From Novakomyces olei (Eukaryota > Ascomycota > Novakomycetes > Novakomycetales > Novakomycetaceae): 64,000 bases of DNA. The notes beneath the pieces were generated by a model. The model ran no database searches. It was not told the origin of the DNA and was given only the letters and a program-made list of their open reading frames with translations. Shown in pieces: positions 45,362 to 55,697 of this stretch. Made by a program: the position numbers and the translations under genes. The stretch's first letter is position 1, and the number at the start of each line of letters is the position of its first letter. Location: the NCBI GenBank assembly GCA_016906335.1, contig JADEYG010000002.1:496001-560000 (forward strand), in the 5' to 3' direction.

Positions 45362-47304
45362 ATGGCCGATACAGAAGAGGTTACTGGGATTGACTCTGGT
45401 GCAGGCACCGACACTAGTTCAACCAGCAAAATGGCGCCTGGCACAGGTGCTCCCGGTACCGCCCCGGCGCCTTCGCCGGGATCAGGCCGTCGAACTTTGT
45501 ACGTTGGAAACCTGGAAAAGTCTATTACCGAAAATATGCTAAGCGAGATTTTCGGAATCTCTGGCGGAGTAAAGCTTGTCAAAATTGTGAACGAGCGACC
45601 GGTATGTACTATTAACTTTTCATTGAGTCTTATAATCTCTCTCTTCTTTTTTTTTTTTTTTTTTTTTTGGTGAAAGAGTATGCATCGTTTTCCATTCACC
45701 GACTCGATTCTTTTATCTAAAATCGTTTCTTATTGCTGCATTTTGTTTGTTTGTTATTGGATCCAAGTATTATCATCGTTGTGATACCTAACAGATTTTA
45801 GAATGCAATTGGCGCGCAAAGTTTTAATTATGGGTTTGTGGAATACGAAGATCCACGTGCAGCAGAAACGGCTATTCAAATGCTATCCGGCCGCAGAATA
45901 AACGATGTTGTAGGTTTCAATCGTTATATTTGTTCTCTTATTCTTTCTCAATTTTCTTTGTTACCCTTTTCCAATTTGATTAAATGTTCTTAAAAAGATT
46001 TGGCATTCTAATACTTTTCCGTGTACACCTTCCCTCAAAATCCGTCTCTACCAGTTCTTTTCAACTTACATTATTTCCGTCTCGTCATACATAAAGTATG
46101 TATAATATTAATACTGACTTTGCAGGAAATGAAACTAAGCTGGGCGCATCAAAACCAAATCCCCTTGCCTGTAAACAGCGATGGACAACGTGCGCCAGCT
46201 GTATACGCCCGGCCTCGGCCCTTTAACGAACCACGGCCAGACACATCTGAGCATTTCCATCTCTTCGTTGGCGATTTGTCAACTGAAATTGATGAGCCTG
46301 CGCTGTGGAATGCCTTCTCTCAAGTCGGCCCTTCTCTCTCCGATGCCAGGGTCATGTGGGATATGACTAGTCTTCGGTCACGTGGCTACGGGTTCGTTTC
46401 ATTTAAAGAATTGTCCGATGCTGAACACGCACTTTCAACAATGAACGGTGAATGGATCGGAAACCGTCAGGTACGTGTTTCATGGGCCAATACTCAGCCT
46501 GGAAGGAACACGGGCCCAAACACTCCAACTCATTCTGGTGGACGCAGTTTTAGCCATAACAATGCAAACAATAATCAGCACGGTGGCCATCACTACCACC
46601 ACAACAACCACAGAGGAGGATCTTCCGGGTACCCGTACAGTGTTACTCGACCGGGTCCAGGTGGTGTACTCCATCATTCGTTTGAAGAGGTTATTTCCCA
46701 GACTCCTGCTCACAATACAACAGTGTACGTTGGCAATTTGCCCCCTACCGTTACGCAAAACGAGCTCATGATGCTCCTAGGAGGCTTCGGATTTATTATG
46801 GAGGTTAAAACTTCACCAGAACGTGGATACGCTTTCATTAAACTCAATAGCCACGAGGCTGCAGCAATGGCTATTTGCCAATTGCCTGGTTCTCTAATAC
46901 AAGGCCGTCCTGTCCGAGTTTCCTGGGGCCGCCCGAACTCTGGCGCTTCAGGTAATGCTAACGTTGGCTCTGTCGGAGGACCTGGAGGAGCAATTAGAAA
47001 CTCACAAGCGCTTTATTCTCCGGGAACTGGAGCCGTTTACCAACAGCCGGTAGGCGCTTCGTCCCAGCAGGCGCCTGGTGGTGCTAATGCTGCTGGAGTA
47101 ACTCAACCGTTTCAAACGCACAACAATAATGCAGGTGCTCGAGGACAATACGGTGGAGCAGCAGCTGCGGCTATGAGCGGTTTTGTTCCCTATGGACAGC
47201 ACGGGAATCCAGTATGGGCGGCTCAACAGGGCATGATAAATTCACAGGGCAACCCGGCCTGGGCTCTACCTTCGGATCAAATGCAGCAGCAGACAAAGCA
47301 GTAG
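45362..47304 (+). CDS. PUB1: PUB1/TIA1-type RNA-binding protein with three RRMs
   Basis: Exons 45362-45601, 45802-45909 and 46126-47304 give 508 aa. RRM1 (about 46-120) has RTLYVGNLEKSITENMLSEI and, across two junctions, NYGFVEYEDPRAAETAIQML then EMKLSWAHQNQ. RRM2 has FHLFVGDLSTEIDEPALWNA and SRGYGFVSFKELSDAEHAL with VRVSWANTQPG. RRM3 has TVYVGNLPPTVTQNELMMLL and ERGYAFIKLNSHEAAAMAIC. The order, W-A-N/W-A-H ends and Asn/His/Gly/Gln-rich linker and tail are those of Pub1/TIA1, which binds U-rich mRNA, affects stability and joins stress granules. Intron 1 carries a T21 tract. The ATG at 45362 follows a pyrimidine-rich leader. Confidence 0.94.
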
Positions 47305-48665
47305 AGTTACCGTGGATTCGATTATTTATTTTTTATTATTTTATTTATTTATTTATTTATTTGATTGAATCAAATAGGTCTATAAAATATTCAATTAAGG
47401 TTCCCGTTCCACGAACCACATCAGCTCAATCGCTATTTTGTTCTTCGATCGTTTCATTTCATTTCATTTCATTTTTTTATATTCTCAATCGATGAATGAG
47501 AATTATTTATTTCGTGCCTTTCAATGCTCACGTTTTACATTCAAATCCTTTTCGGATAGTCCTAGGTTTATCTAATTTTATCTAGTTTTATTCAGTTCTT
47601 TTCATCTATTTGCTCACTGCTTCTGCTGGTGTTCCTCTTCCAGTCTTTAAAATTGGTTCCTTTGTTAATTTGGTTCCCTCTTAAATTTGGTTCCTTGTTC
47701 AAAAATGGGTAATTTGCCCTTTTAACGTGATTTTCGGGCCCATTGATATATAAAAGTGATTTTCCCTTGTATACCCTGCATGATGGGTATTGCTTTTAGC
47801 GTACAGTACTTGGCGTATACCAGCAATGATTTGTAGCACGGCTCGGTATGGCCCATGACGGTTAGGACGGATTTTCCTCTGTAAAGCAAATTAGAATGCA
47901 ATTTTTATATAGTCAAATGCTCGGCTGGACTTGCCCGTAGCATCGATCGAAATAATGTAAAATTACGATATTAGGTTTACTTTGATATTGCAAGTAAGCA
48001 ATAATAATGGGAACATGAGCCAATATTATATATGGGTTTTTGTGTTTGTATGGAGAATTAGATTCCTATACTCCTATATTATATATTCCTATACTCCTAT
48101 ACTTCTATATCATATACTCCTATACTTCTATATCATATACTCCTATATTATATATTCCTATAATAACGCTCTGCGCATATATTACATAACAATCCAGCGT
48201 TTGTACAGTCCCCACACTGCCGCGGAGGCGTACACGGCACGATCACAAAAGAGCAGAAACAAGCAGCTTGACGTCAGCAATTAAGCTGTTAAACGGACAT
48301 TAAAACTGCAGCCACACGCTCAATTGCTCTTTTGCTCGGCCTTTTAAGCTAATCGGCAGCTGCATTTACTGTGAATTCGAATTGCATATTGTAGAAGTCG
48401 TATTTGTTTTACTATTTCAAGATCTGTTTCGGAACAGGGGAAGGGACTTGTATTGGAGAACCACAGAATAAGAAGAGAAGGCTGAGGCTCGATCAAGTGC
48501 AGCCGTTTTTTTGTTCACTACCAACATCGGCAACGTCGAATACCAATAGGCCCGAACCTTACTTTTCAGCCTTGTAATCAGCTTCAATAAATTAAAAAAA
48601 TAAGAAAAAGAAATAAGAAAAAAAAAAAGGAAAAAAAAAAAAAATAAACGACAAAACCGCTTCAA
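47305..48665. other. Intergenic region with tandem repeats
   Basis: About 1.36 kb between PUB1 and the phosphatase gene, both on the plus strand. It contains TTTA and CATTT short repeats (47340-47365, 47455-47475) and a TATACTCCTATA-type repeat at about 48060-48165. The 70 bp before the phosphatase ATG are A-rich. No gene is recognised. Confidence 0.55.
48060..48165. repeat. Imperfect tandem repeat (TATACTCCTATA-type)
   Basis: Many copies of ATACTCCTATA and ATACTTCTATATCAT variants, arranged in higher-order blocks of about 24 bp. Confidence 0.85.
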
Positions 48666-50273
48666 ATGAGCGGCAATGGAGGCAATGGCAGCAGCGGCAA
48701 AAGCAAGCGAAGATCGTTTTCCGCGTCTCTGGCACGAATTAACCCCTTCTCTCACAAAAGCGAATCCTCGTCCGCAAAGACCTTGACGTTAACCGCACGA
48801 GACATGGCCTTATTCGAGCGGAGCAGTATTACGGGAAACAATGCAGAGCCCAATACGACGGTGGTAGTGGGCGGCAACTCGGCCGGTCTCCGTCGACCAA
48901 ACTTGGAGACTTGTACGTTTCTCGTTGGAGTAGCGGAGGACAAGAACCAGCGTTGCCGCCGTACGATGGAGGACACTCACAGCTTTGTCTATGATTTTTG
49001 TGACGTTCAGGATCAGGGCTATATTGGCCTCTTTGATGGACATGCAGGTAGGTACGCTGCCGATTTTTGTGGGGACCAGTTCCATGACGTTTTACTCGAT
49101 GTTTTGAAAAAGAACCCGGGCAAACGCGTACCTGATCTGCTCGATGCGACTTTTACGTATGTCGATAGTGAACTTTCTCGAATGTCCCAGCGAACAAGCG
49201 GCTGTACTGCCGTAACTGCTCTTCTGCTATGGGAAGACAGGCCGGCTAGTATGGTCCCTTCAAGGGCAGTTTTACAGGCTGGAAGCAGCAGGAATAGAGC
49301 AAGTACGGAAAGGATGGCTGAATCGAGAGCTGTGGACTACAAAAGTACTGAATCTAAGACAGAGGAGACTAAAGCAGAGGAGACTAAAGCAGAGGAGACT
49401 AAAGCAGAGGAGATCCAAAGCACTGAAACTAAAACAGAGAAAATTAAAGCAGAGGAGCGTAAAAACGGTGAACCTACCTCTGATTCTGTTGGTGCTACAG
49501 ATTCTACTTCTACCAGCTCTCCTCGGGCCAGTACAGAATTTGTTAAATCATACACAGGCAGGGACCCGGGCACAGTACGTGTTCGGGTACTTTATACAGC
49601 TAATGTTGGAGACGCCAGGGCAGTACTCTGCCGAAACGGCAGGGCGGTTCGTCTGTCGTACGACCACAAGGGCTCTGATGCAAAAGAGTGTAATCGTATA
49701 ACTGAGGCAGGTGGAATTGTCGTGAAGAACAGGGTTAATGGTGTCCTGGCTGTGACAAGGGCGCTTGGCGACAGCTATATGAAGCAGTTAATTAGCGGCC
49801 ACCCTTATACAACAGAGACAATGCTATTGCCAGAAGACGAGTTTGTTATTCTCGCCTGTGATGGAATTTGGGATGTCTGTACGGATCAGGAGGCAATTGA
49901 TCTTGTGCGCAAAGAGCCAGAGCCGACTTTGGCCAGTAAAGCACTGGTGGAATATGCTCTTTCAAAATATTCTACTGACAATTTAACGTGTATCGTTGTT
50001 CGACTCTACAAGGACCCAGAGCAAAATGAAAAGGAATCGTTCACGACTCCAACGCTTTATGGTACACGTATTGATCTTTCACGGGAGGCTCCCACTCGGC
50101 CGCCAGCAGTCACGACAAAGAGCTCTTCGTCTATTGGCTCGGAGCCGATTGCTCCCACTTTAGCGGAAAAAAGGTCACGGTCTTCTTCCGTAGACAATAA
50201 TGTGCCTGCCCGCGAGACCTTGGAGGAAAGTGATGAAAACGCCATTGAAGATTCGGACAGTTCTTACGGGTAA
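48666..50273 (+). CDS. PTC1: PP2C protein phosphatase (PTC1 type) with a repeat-built insert
   Basis: A single 535-aa frame. PP2C motifs appear in order: RRTMEDTHSFVYDF (metal Asp), GLFDGHAGRYAADF, TSGCTAVTALLL, ANVGDARAVLCRNGRAVRLS, VTRALGDSYMKQ, ILACDGIWDVCTDQEA and STDNLTCIVVRL. Such Mg/Mn-dependent Ser/Thr phosphatases down-regulate MAPK (HOG) signalling in the cytosol and nucleus. Between the TAVTALLLWE strand and VRVLYTANVGDARAV, about 110 residues (191-303) are inserted that are absent from ordinary PTC1; they include four T-K-A-E-E repeats encoded by a 15-bp DNA repeat at about 49364-49420. The N-terminus carries a Ser-rich basic extension and the C-terminus a Ser/Asp-rich tail. Confidence 0.93.
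   Translation: MSGNGGNGSSGKSKRRSFSASLARINPFSHKSESSSAKTLTLTARDMALFERSSITGNNAEPNTTVVVGGNSAGLRRPNLETCTFLVGVAEDKNQRCRRTMEDTHSFVYDFCDVQDQGYIGLFDGHAGRYAADFCGDQFHDVLLDVLKKNPGKRVPDLLDATFTYVDSELSRMSQRTSGCTAVTALLLWEDRPASMVPSRAVLQAGSSRNRASTERMAESRAVDYKSTESKTEETKAEETKAEETKAEEIQSTETKTEKIKAEERKNGEPTSDSVGATDSTSTSSPRASTEFVKSYTGRDPGTVRVRVLYTANVGDARAVLCRNGRAVRLSYDHKGSDAKECNRITEAGGIVVKNRVNGVLAVTRALGDSYMKQLISGHPYTTETMLLPEDEFVILACDGIWDVCTDQEAIDLVRKEPEPTLASKALVEYALSKYSTDNLTCIVVRLYKDPEQNEKESFTTPTLYGTRIDLSREAPTRPPAVTTKSSSSIGSEPIAPTLAEKRSRSSSVDNNVPARETLEESDENAIEDSDSSYG
49364..49420. repeat. 15-bp coding repeat (GAGGAGACTAAAGCA) in the PTC1 insert
   Basis: About four copies in frame, giving T-K-A-E-E units. It lies inside the catalytic domain's insert, not in a terminal tail. 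Confidence 0.9.
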
Positions 50274-50932
50274 AATCAAATGCTCACGCGATCGTGGAGC
50301 GCACTAGGGAATAAAGTGGCAAAGGATCTTTATCGCGGGTTTTCTTTAAATTGGTCTGGAACTTTTAAAGGTAGGTAGGGTTAGGGTAATGAGTACGTCT
50401 CATGGTTTAATCTTTTTCCATTCCAAACGGGGAAAAACGTTTAAATACATGGAAATCCAAATAAAAGACCAAAAAAAAAACGATAAAACAGAAATCTGTA
50501 TGAAAACAAGAGAAAAGGGTTTTGGACAGTCAAGACCGTGAGGCATCTATTATATAAATGGTTATTGATCAAGCACCGACTAGAAATTTGATGCGGCTGC
50601 TGTCCAATAACGTGCGAGTGAATTGTTATATTACGTTGACTTCAGCTAGTACCCGATGTACCCAAAAGAGTCTGGATGCATATAGTTTGATAAACGATTG
50701 TTCTTGTAATGTATGTTGTACAAAATACTAAATACCAGGACGCAAACAAAAGAAACATAAATCATAAAAGAACAATTAAAACAATAAACCCAATTCTCTT
50801 TGATCACTTGTATTAATCGGCCGTATGCGGGTATCAAAACGAGATGAACAGCGGACTATTAGATGCAAAGCATATCCGATCCAATGTAATACGATTGGCC
50901 AAAAGTTCAATCTTTTCTCCATAGCAAAAAGA
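50274..50932. other. Convergent intergenic region with TTAGGG motif
   Basis: Between PTC1 and the Mediator-like gene. A GTAGGGTTAGGGTAA motif is at 50375-50389, 102 bp after the PTC1 stop. No gene. Confidence 0.55.
50375..50389. promoter_or_regulatory. TTAGGG-type double motif
   Basis: Plus-strand GTAGGGTTAGGGTAA, in the PTC1 downstream region. Function unknown; the same motif type recurs in two promoters of the window. Confidence 0.45.
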
Positions 50933-51866
50933 CTAAGAGTCATTAGGCCAGTCAGCTTGCTGGCTCATTAACTCAAAAGCAAAATCGCTAAAAACGTCGT
51001 CAAGCTGCAGCTGATTTGAGTCTGAGTTATGATCATACAAGTCCATTGATCCAGCGTCGGCATCTATCTCTGCTGCATTTTGCTGCAAATTTTGCTGTTG
51101 TATATTGGTATTGCGTAACTCGGACTTTTGTATATCAGGGATTTGTAAATCGGTACTCGGCCGATCCTTTTCTTCACTGCCACCAGAGCCAGAGGCTGTT
51201 AAATCAGGAAAATCGTCTATAGAAATGACGTCGGGACCATCATCGATCTCTGATTTTACAGGTTTCGTTTCCGAGTCTTCGTCCATAATAACATCGCCAA
51301 AAGAATCAAGAGCAAGATCAATCTGGTCAGTAGTGCTCGAGTCCTTAGCGTCCAAGTCTTCAGCTAATAGAGTCTCCTTTTTCTCAGCTGCGCCGGTTTC
51401 TGATAGCGGTGGAGCAAAGGCATCAATTCCGTTGCCATTGGCTTGGTGGCTAGTTAAATGACGGAGCACGAACGATAATTGCAAATCCAGCTGGTCGCAT
51501 TGGAACTGGAAATTACTGTAGGCCGCTTGCAGGTCTTGTAGAGGATCGTCGCCGGTGAAAAGACTGAAGGCCGCCTTGTCAGTATATAAAGGCCATTAAA
51601 CAACGCGAGTGAGAAAAGGACACTTACCGTGCAAACGGGCCTATGCCAGGTTTGCTCTTTGCATATTCGAGGGAAGATACTGTAAAAACATCGCCCATAA
51701 CCAGTAAGAGCTGATTAAAAGACTGCTCAATGGCGTCAGCGGCCTCGAGAGCCATGCAATTTCGACATAAAGGAGCTGTGCTGGGATAATCAAATCTCTG
51801 ATTAGTCGTTACTAGATCCTTATAGCGCACACTTATTAGCGAGCAGATGGATTTTATTAGGGACAT
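50933..51866 (-). CDS. Probable Mediator subunit 22-like protein
   Basis: Exons 51866-51628 and 51563-50933 give 289 aa. The N-terminal 125 residues are helical: SLISVRYKDLVTTNQ, NCMALEAADAIEQSFNQLLL, then after the junction LFTGDDPLQDLQAAYSNFQF and CDQLDLQLSFVLRHL. A helix with A-x-x-I-x-x-x-x-x-x-L-L and a second helix ending D-x-L-x-x-x-L is the layout of Med22 (Srb6), a head-module Mediator subunit. The remaining 160 residues are acidic and unstructured (TDQIDLALDSFGDVIMDEDS), far longer than ordinary Med22. The name is a suggestion; that it is a real two-exon gene is better supported (GTAAGT donor, CTGAC branch). A TTAGGG double motif lies 22 bp before the ATG. Confidence 0.5.
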
Positions 51867-52314
51867 TAGTGTGGAGACAATCTTATATTAACCCTAACCC
51901 TAATCCTATTATAATTTATATTTTCGCAGTATCGAATCACGGTATCGTATTTTTATCGTATTTTCATTATTGCTATTGATTCGTCAAAGGGGTATAATTC
52001 CAATACGACAACGTGGTTATGGATACGTACGCGTACGCATGCTGAGCCAGGCGTTATGCCAATGCTCAAATATAGTGTTTGAGCGAAATCGTCTCTGTAT
52101 AATTACCGACAATACCCTTGAGCCTAAAGCCGACACTGGGCAATGTCCCGCGTTAGTCTCGGCACTTCAAACAAGAATCCTGCTGAGCAAGGCACTAAAG
52201 TCATACATCACAAATGCCTCCCTGTAGCAAGGCAGTTTGTGCCAAACGGTTGCCCCATGAGAACTCTTTTCAAATCATAAAATGGAGCGAGTCCATGTAT
52301 TTTTGGGACAAAAC
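51867..52314. other. Intergenic region between the Mediator-like and NUDCD1 genes
   Basis: About 450 bp. It includes the TTAGGG motif next to the Mediator-like gene. An open frame at 51970-52227 on the plus strand has no recognised similarity. Confidence 0.5.
51888..51906. promoter_or_regulatory. Double TTAGGG-type (telobox) motif
   Basis: Plus-strand TTAACCCTAACCCTAATCC, the reverse complement of two TTAGGG units, 22 bp upstream of the Mediator-like ATG (51866). Same motif as in the RPA43 promoter. Binding by a Tbf1/Teb1-like factor is inferred, not shown. Confidence 0.6.
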
Positions 52315-54100
52315 CTAACACAGGTACAGCATTCCATGGTTGCCCTCTCGACCCAAAATCAAAAAGGATCCATTACAAAGCGATATGCACCCCGCCAGAT
52401 CACACTCAAGGCGGTACAAATACTGCCGGCCATAAACACTTTGCTTATCGCTCTCATACACGTAAACAAGACTAGCACGATCCCGCGTAGCACGTTCCTC
52501 CGCGATTAGACAACGCGCGTGGGATGGATCTACGATAAAGAATTTTTTCTGCTGCTTTGACGCGCCCACGTATGCCATTGCCGGAGCCGTAAACACATGC
52601 TCGAGAACAATCCCACTTTCTTCACATTGCGGTCGGTAGACCAACGCGTCCACGTCTCGAGACACTACCAAGGAATGCAGCGCGTGGCCAATCACGCGAA
52701 GTCCGCCCAGGCAGGCTTTGTCGCCGTCGGCAAAGTATTGCAGAGTACAATAGTCAATATCGGCATCCGCTTCCTCTTCTCCTTCCTGAGTAAATTTGGC
52801 TAATTGCTCGAGTCGTCGGCTACGCTCGCCCACGTCTGATACCTCAACTGCCCCGTCCGGCTCGGCAAATACGTGCGGCCACAGCTGCGGGACTGATTTT
52901 TCAAAGTAAATATCAAGCACAGCACCACCATTGCCACCGTCTGTGCGTGCTTCGGCAATTGCTGATACGTGGGATAGGGTCCATGTACAGGATTCCTGCT
53001 GTATATGTGCAAATAATCGGGCATCAATCAAGAGTTGGGACAAGTGCCGTACCTGCACACTGTCGGAAAAGCTTACAACGACATCCGATTTCGTTGTAGT
53101 AGGTGGGAGTGATAAGGACAAGGTTACGTCAGCATCCGTCTGAGCCCACACATAAGCAGGCGTGGGCTTACTTGCTGCAGTGGACCCTGCCGAATCAAAA
53201 CGTGGGCGTTCTGTCTGGCCAACGGCAGCAATTAATATTCCACAATCCTGGTCCTTGTCTTTTGCGGGCGGTACGAGGAAAGCTGCTTCCGGCACGTGGT
53301 CAGAGTTAAAAGTTGCAATAACTTGAGCATGAGTTTGTGACACTAGTCGGCAGTGCCATATAGCGTAGCGGTCGCCTCTAGACTTGTCCAAGTGCTCGAG
53401 CCGGCAAATGAGAAACTCGACCTGGTCCCTGTTGAGCGCTGCGTGGAGCAGCAAAAAAGGCCTTTTATGCGCATTCGTGCTCTCTGAAATAAGCAGCGTG
53501 CTGCCCGTAGAGCATTGCTCTTGAGGCACTTCATTGGCCAGTTGGACGCTCTCACTACTGCCGTCGGCCCTTATGAGCGCCAGACTCCCGAACCCGTCAG
53601 TATAGATAAACAACCCACGCATGAGCGGGATAACGTGGGAGGGGTATGAAGGCCCATCAGCAGCCCACGCAGTTGCGGACGTGGGCGGAGATATGCGTCG
53701 GGATACCCGCATTTCGCCATTCTCCTGCAGGAATTAGTAAACCCGCAAACGACAAAGCGACGAAATGACGTAGAGTGTAAAGTGGTTCGAGACTGAGAGT
53801 CAAAGGTATATAGTCCACGGCACTTACAGCAACGGAAACGCCCACCAAATGCGAGTGAGCGTCGATGAAATAAGCACTACACGCGGTATCGTCTGCCGCT
53901 GCTGGTACTAGAGAATTCCAGTACGTGCGCACTCGGGCCTCGTCATACACTAGAGTCTGCGGTTGTGCCAACGGTCTGTACTGTGGCACAGTGAAAAGCA
54001 ATTGAGACCGGCAGTCACGTGAGCCGTTGTCGGATACGAGGCGGTAGGCCTCGAATTTCGGGTGCAGCAGCTCTCGATGCTCGCGCAGCTCGAGCGGCAT
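52315..54100 (-). CDS. NudC domain-containing protein 1 (NUDCD1) homologue
   Basis: Exons 54100-53828 and 53724-52315 give 560 aa (human NUDCD1 has 583). The start LLHPKFEAYRLVSDNG parallels the LLDPRFEGYKL opening of NUDCD1. A beta-propeller-like N-terminal half is followed by a CS/p23 domain at about 260-360: YVWAQTDADVTLSLSLPP, SVQVRHLSQLLIDARLF and ESCTWTLSHVSAI ending KSVPQLWPHVF, then a C-terminal beta-rich region. CS-domain proteins act as Hsp90 co-chaperones or dynein regulators; NUDCD1 binds RNA helicase complexes in animals. The intron (103 nt) uses GTAAGT and TACTAAT. Budding yeast has no NUDCD1, so presence here points to a lineage that kept it. Confidence 0.85.
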
Positions 54101-54808
54101 GAAATGCTTGTCGTCCGAGTGGGATGAATGACGATGTGGAAAGTGTCATTTGCTAATATCCGGTCTATCGTTCGCGCTATTATGTAGTTTAAATACTTGT
54201 TCTATTAATTAATTTTATTCTTTTAATTAATTTTATTGTACAAAGTTAATTTTATTATATTAATTAATTATTTTTTTAATTAATTATTGCATCAACTAAA
54301 TTTTATTCTAAACTTTGCACGAGTACCATATTTATTTGATCCCCGCAAAAGTGTACGCTCGTCGCGCTGACTCTCGTTTGTAGGGACAATATACATTTAA
54401 ATCATAAATTTCTTTGGAGACAGCGACATTGAACGAAAATACTCGCGTGCTTTTAGCCTTTCATAATAATAACATATAGCCATTATGAGAGATCAATGCT
54501 GCGCGCTAATGGCAAAGACACGGACCAATCTCTGAGCGCGTTAGTCAATGCAATTGTACTAGTCGCCTTTCACAGAGGTCCACTCTCCGAATTTGAATTT
54601 GAATTTGAATTTGAATTTGGCAAACTCGACCGGCCTGCTCACCAATGGCGCGGCCAATGGCGCGGGCACAAACGCACTTGAGCATCTCAACGCCGAGTTC
54701 CATAGTCCATGACAGCGGCAGATAGACAAAAGCCATTAGCTCTAATATTCAGTGCAGTCAAAGTATTGAACAGGCCTTAACAGTACCATTCTCCATGACC
54801 CCCACTTT
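54101..54808. other. Intergenic region with a GAATTT repeat
   Basis: About 700 bp between NUDCD1 and SHG1. It is AT-rich with TTAATTAA runs near 54207-54290, and has five GAATTT units at 54587-54618. Nothing coding is recognised. Confidence 0.55.
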
Positions 54809-55205
54809 CTACCCCACTGTTTCTGGTTTGTACTCGTGCTTCAATTGCCGCAGTACACTCTCGATACTCGACTGTGCTTGCTCATTGCTCATCTGCCGCG
54901 CTTGCACTGAGCTCTTTGTCTCCTGATAAAGATTCGTGCGGTCCACAGCGCCACCAATGAGGGAAACGGCTTTCCCCCTTTCACGGTCCAACAGCGACGG
55001 GTCGCGTTTCACTTCAGCCTCGGCAATCTCACGTAATCTGGTCTCAAAGCGCTTCCCTTCCTCCTGTTGAAATAATTAGAATATTAATCTACTGTGCTGT
55101 GCTTACACTGTTGCGAAACTCGGACAGTATTCGGCGCCGCATTTGATCAAAGTGGCCTTGACGCTTGTACTGAGCGACAAGCTCCTCCGCCGATATTTCA
55201 GACAT
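54809..55205 (-). CDS. SHG1: SHG1, Set1/COMPASS complex subunit (BOD1/SHG1 domain)
   Basis: Exons 55205-55107 and 55063-54809 give 117 aa. The sequence ELVAQYKRQGHFDQMRRRIL then FRNSEEGKRFETRLREIAEA and VKRDPSLLDRERGKAVSLIG matches the COMPASS-Shg1 domain: L-V-x-x-x-K-x-x-G-x-F-D-x-x-R-R, then R-D-P-x-L-L...R-G-K-A. The junction falls inside the domain and keeps phase (GTAAGC donor, CAG acceptor). Shg1 belongs to the complex that methylates histone H3 Lys4 at active promoters; the animal BOD1L relatives have roles in chromosome attachment. The short exons hide it from simple ORF searches. Confidence 0.88.
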
Positions 55206-55697
55206 TTGCCCAATCAAAGGCCGATCTGCCTGTCAAAATTCAACCTGCTCGAGATCAACGCCGATTACTCGAGCGCGTCTATTAGTGAGTACTCTGTATT
55301 ATTGCAAGAATAGTCGCCCTCCACACTGAATAACTGCAACTTTGTTCCCTACAAAGTACGATACAATGTATAACGTATACAAAGTACGTACAATGTATAC
55401 AAAGTACGATACAATGTATAACGTATACAAAGTACGTACAATGTATACAAAGTACGTACAATGTATACAAAGTACGATTCAAAAAGTACGATACAATGTA
55501 CACAATGTACCATAAAAGCACATACAATGTACGATACAATAGTTGCATCATCGCTGCAGTCTGCTTCACTTGTTACACCATCTACTGCAGTATAATACTT
55601 GCGATATGGCAGTATAATATGTACATAAAGACTGTCCAGAAGAATCGTGTTTAATCACACAAATCTCGGAGCAGAGCGATGAGCGACCAATGACCGC
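55206..55697. promoter_or_regulatory. Divergent promoter filled by a minisatellite
   Basis: The 492 bp lie between the SHG1 and MGM1 start codons. About 190 bp (55350-55540) are tandem repeats; the rest would hold both promoters. Confidence 0.6.
55350..55540. repeat. Minisatellite of ACAAAGTACGATACAATGTAT-type units
   Basis: Short units built from ACAAAGTACG and TACAATGTAT alternate and form a larger repeat of about 45 to 50 bp, degrading at the 3' end. Confidence 0.92.
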
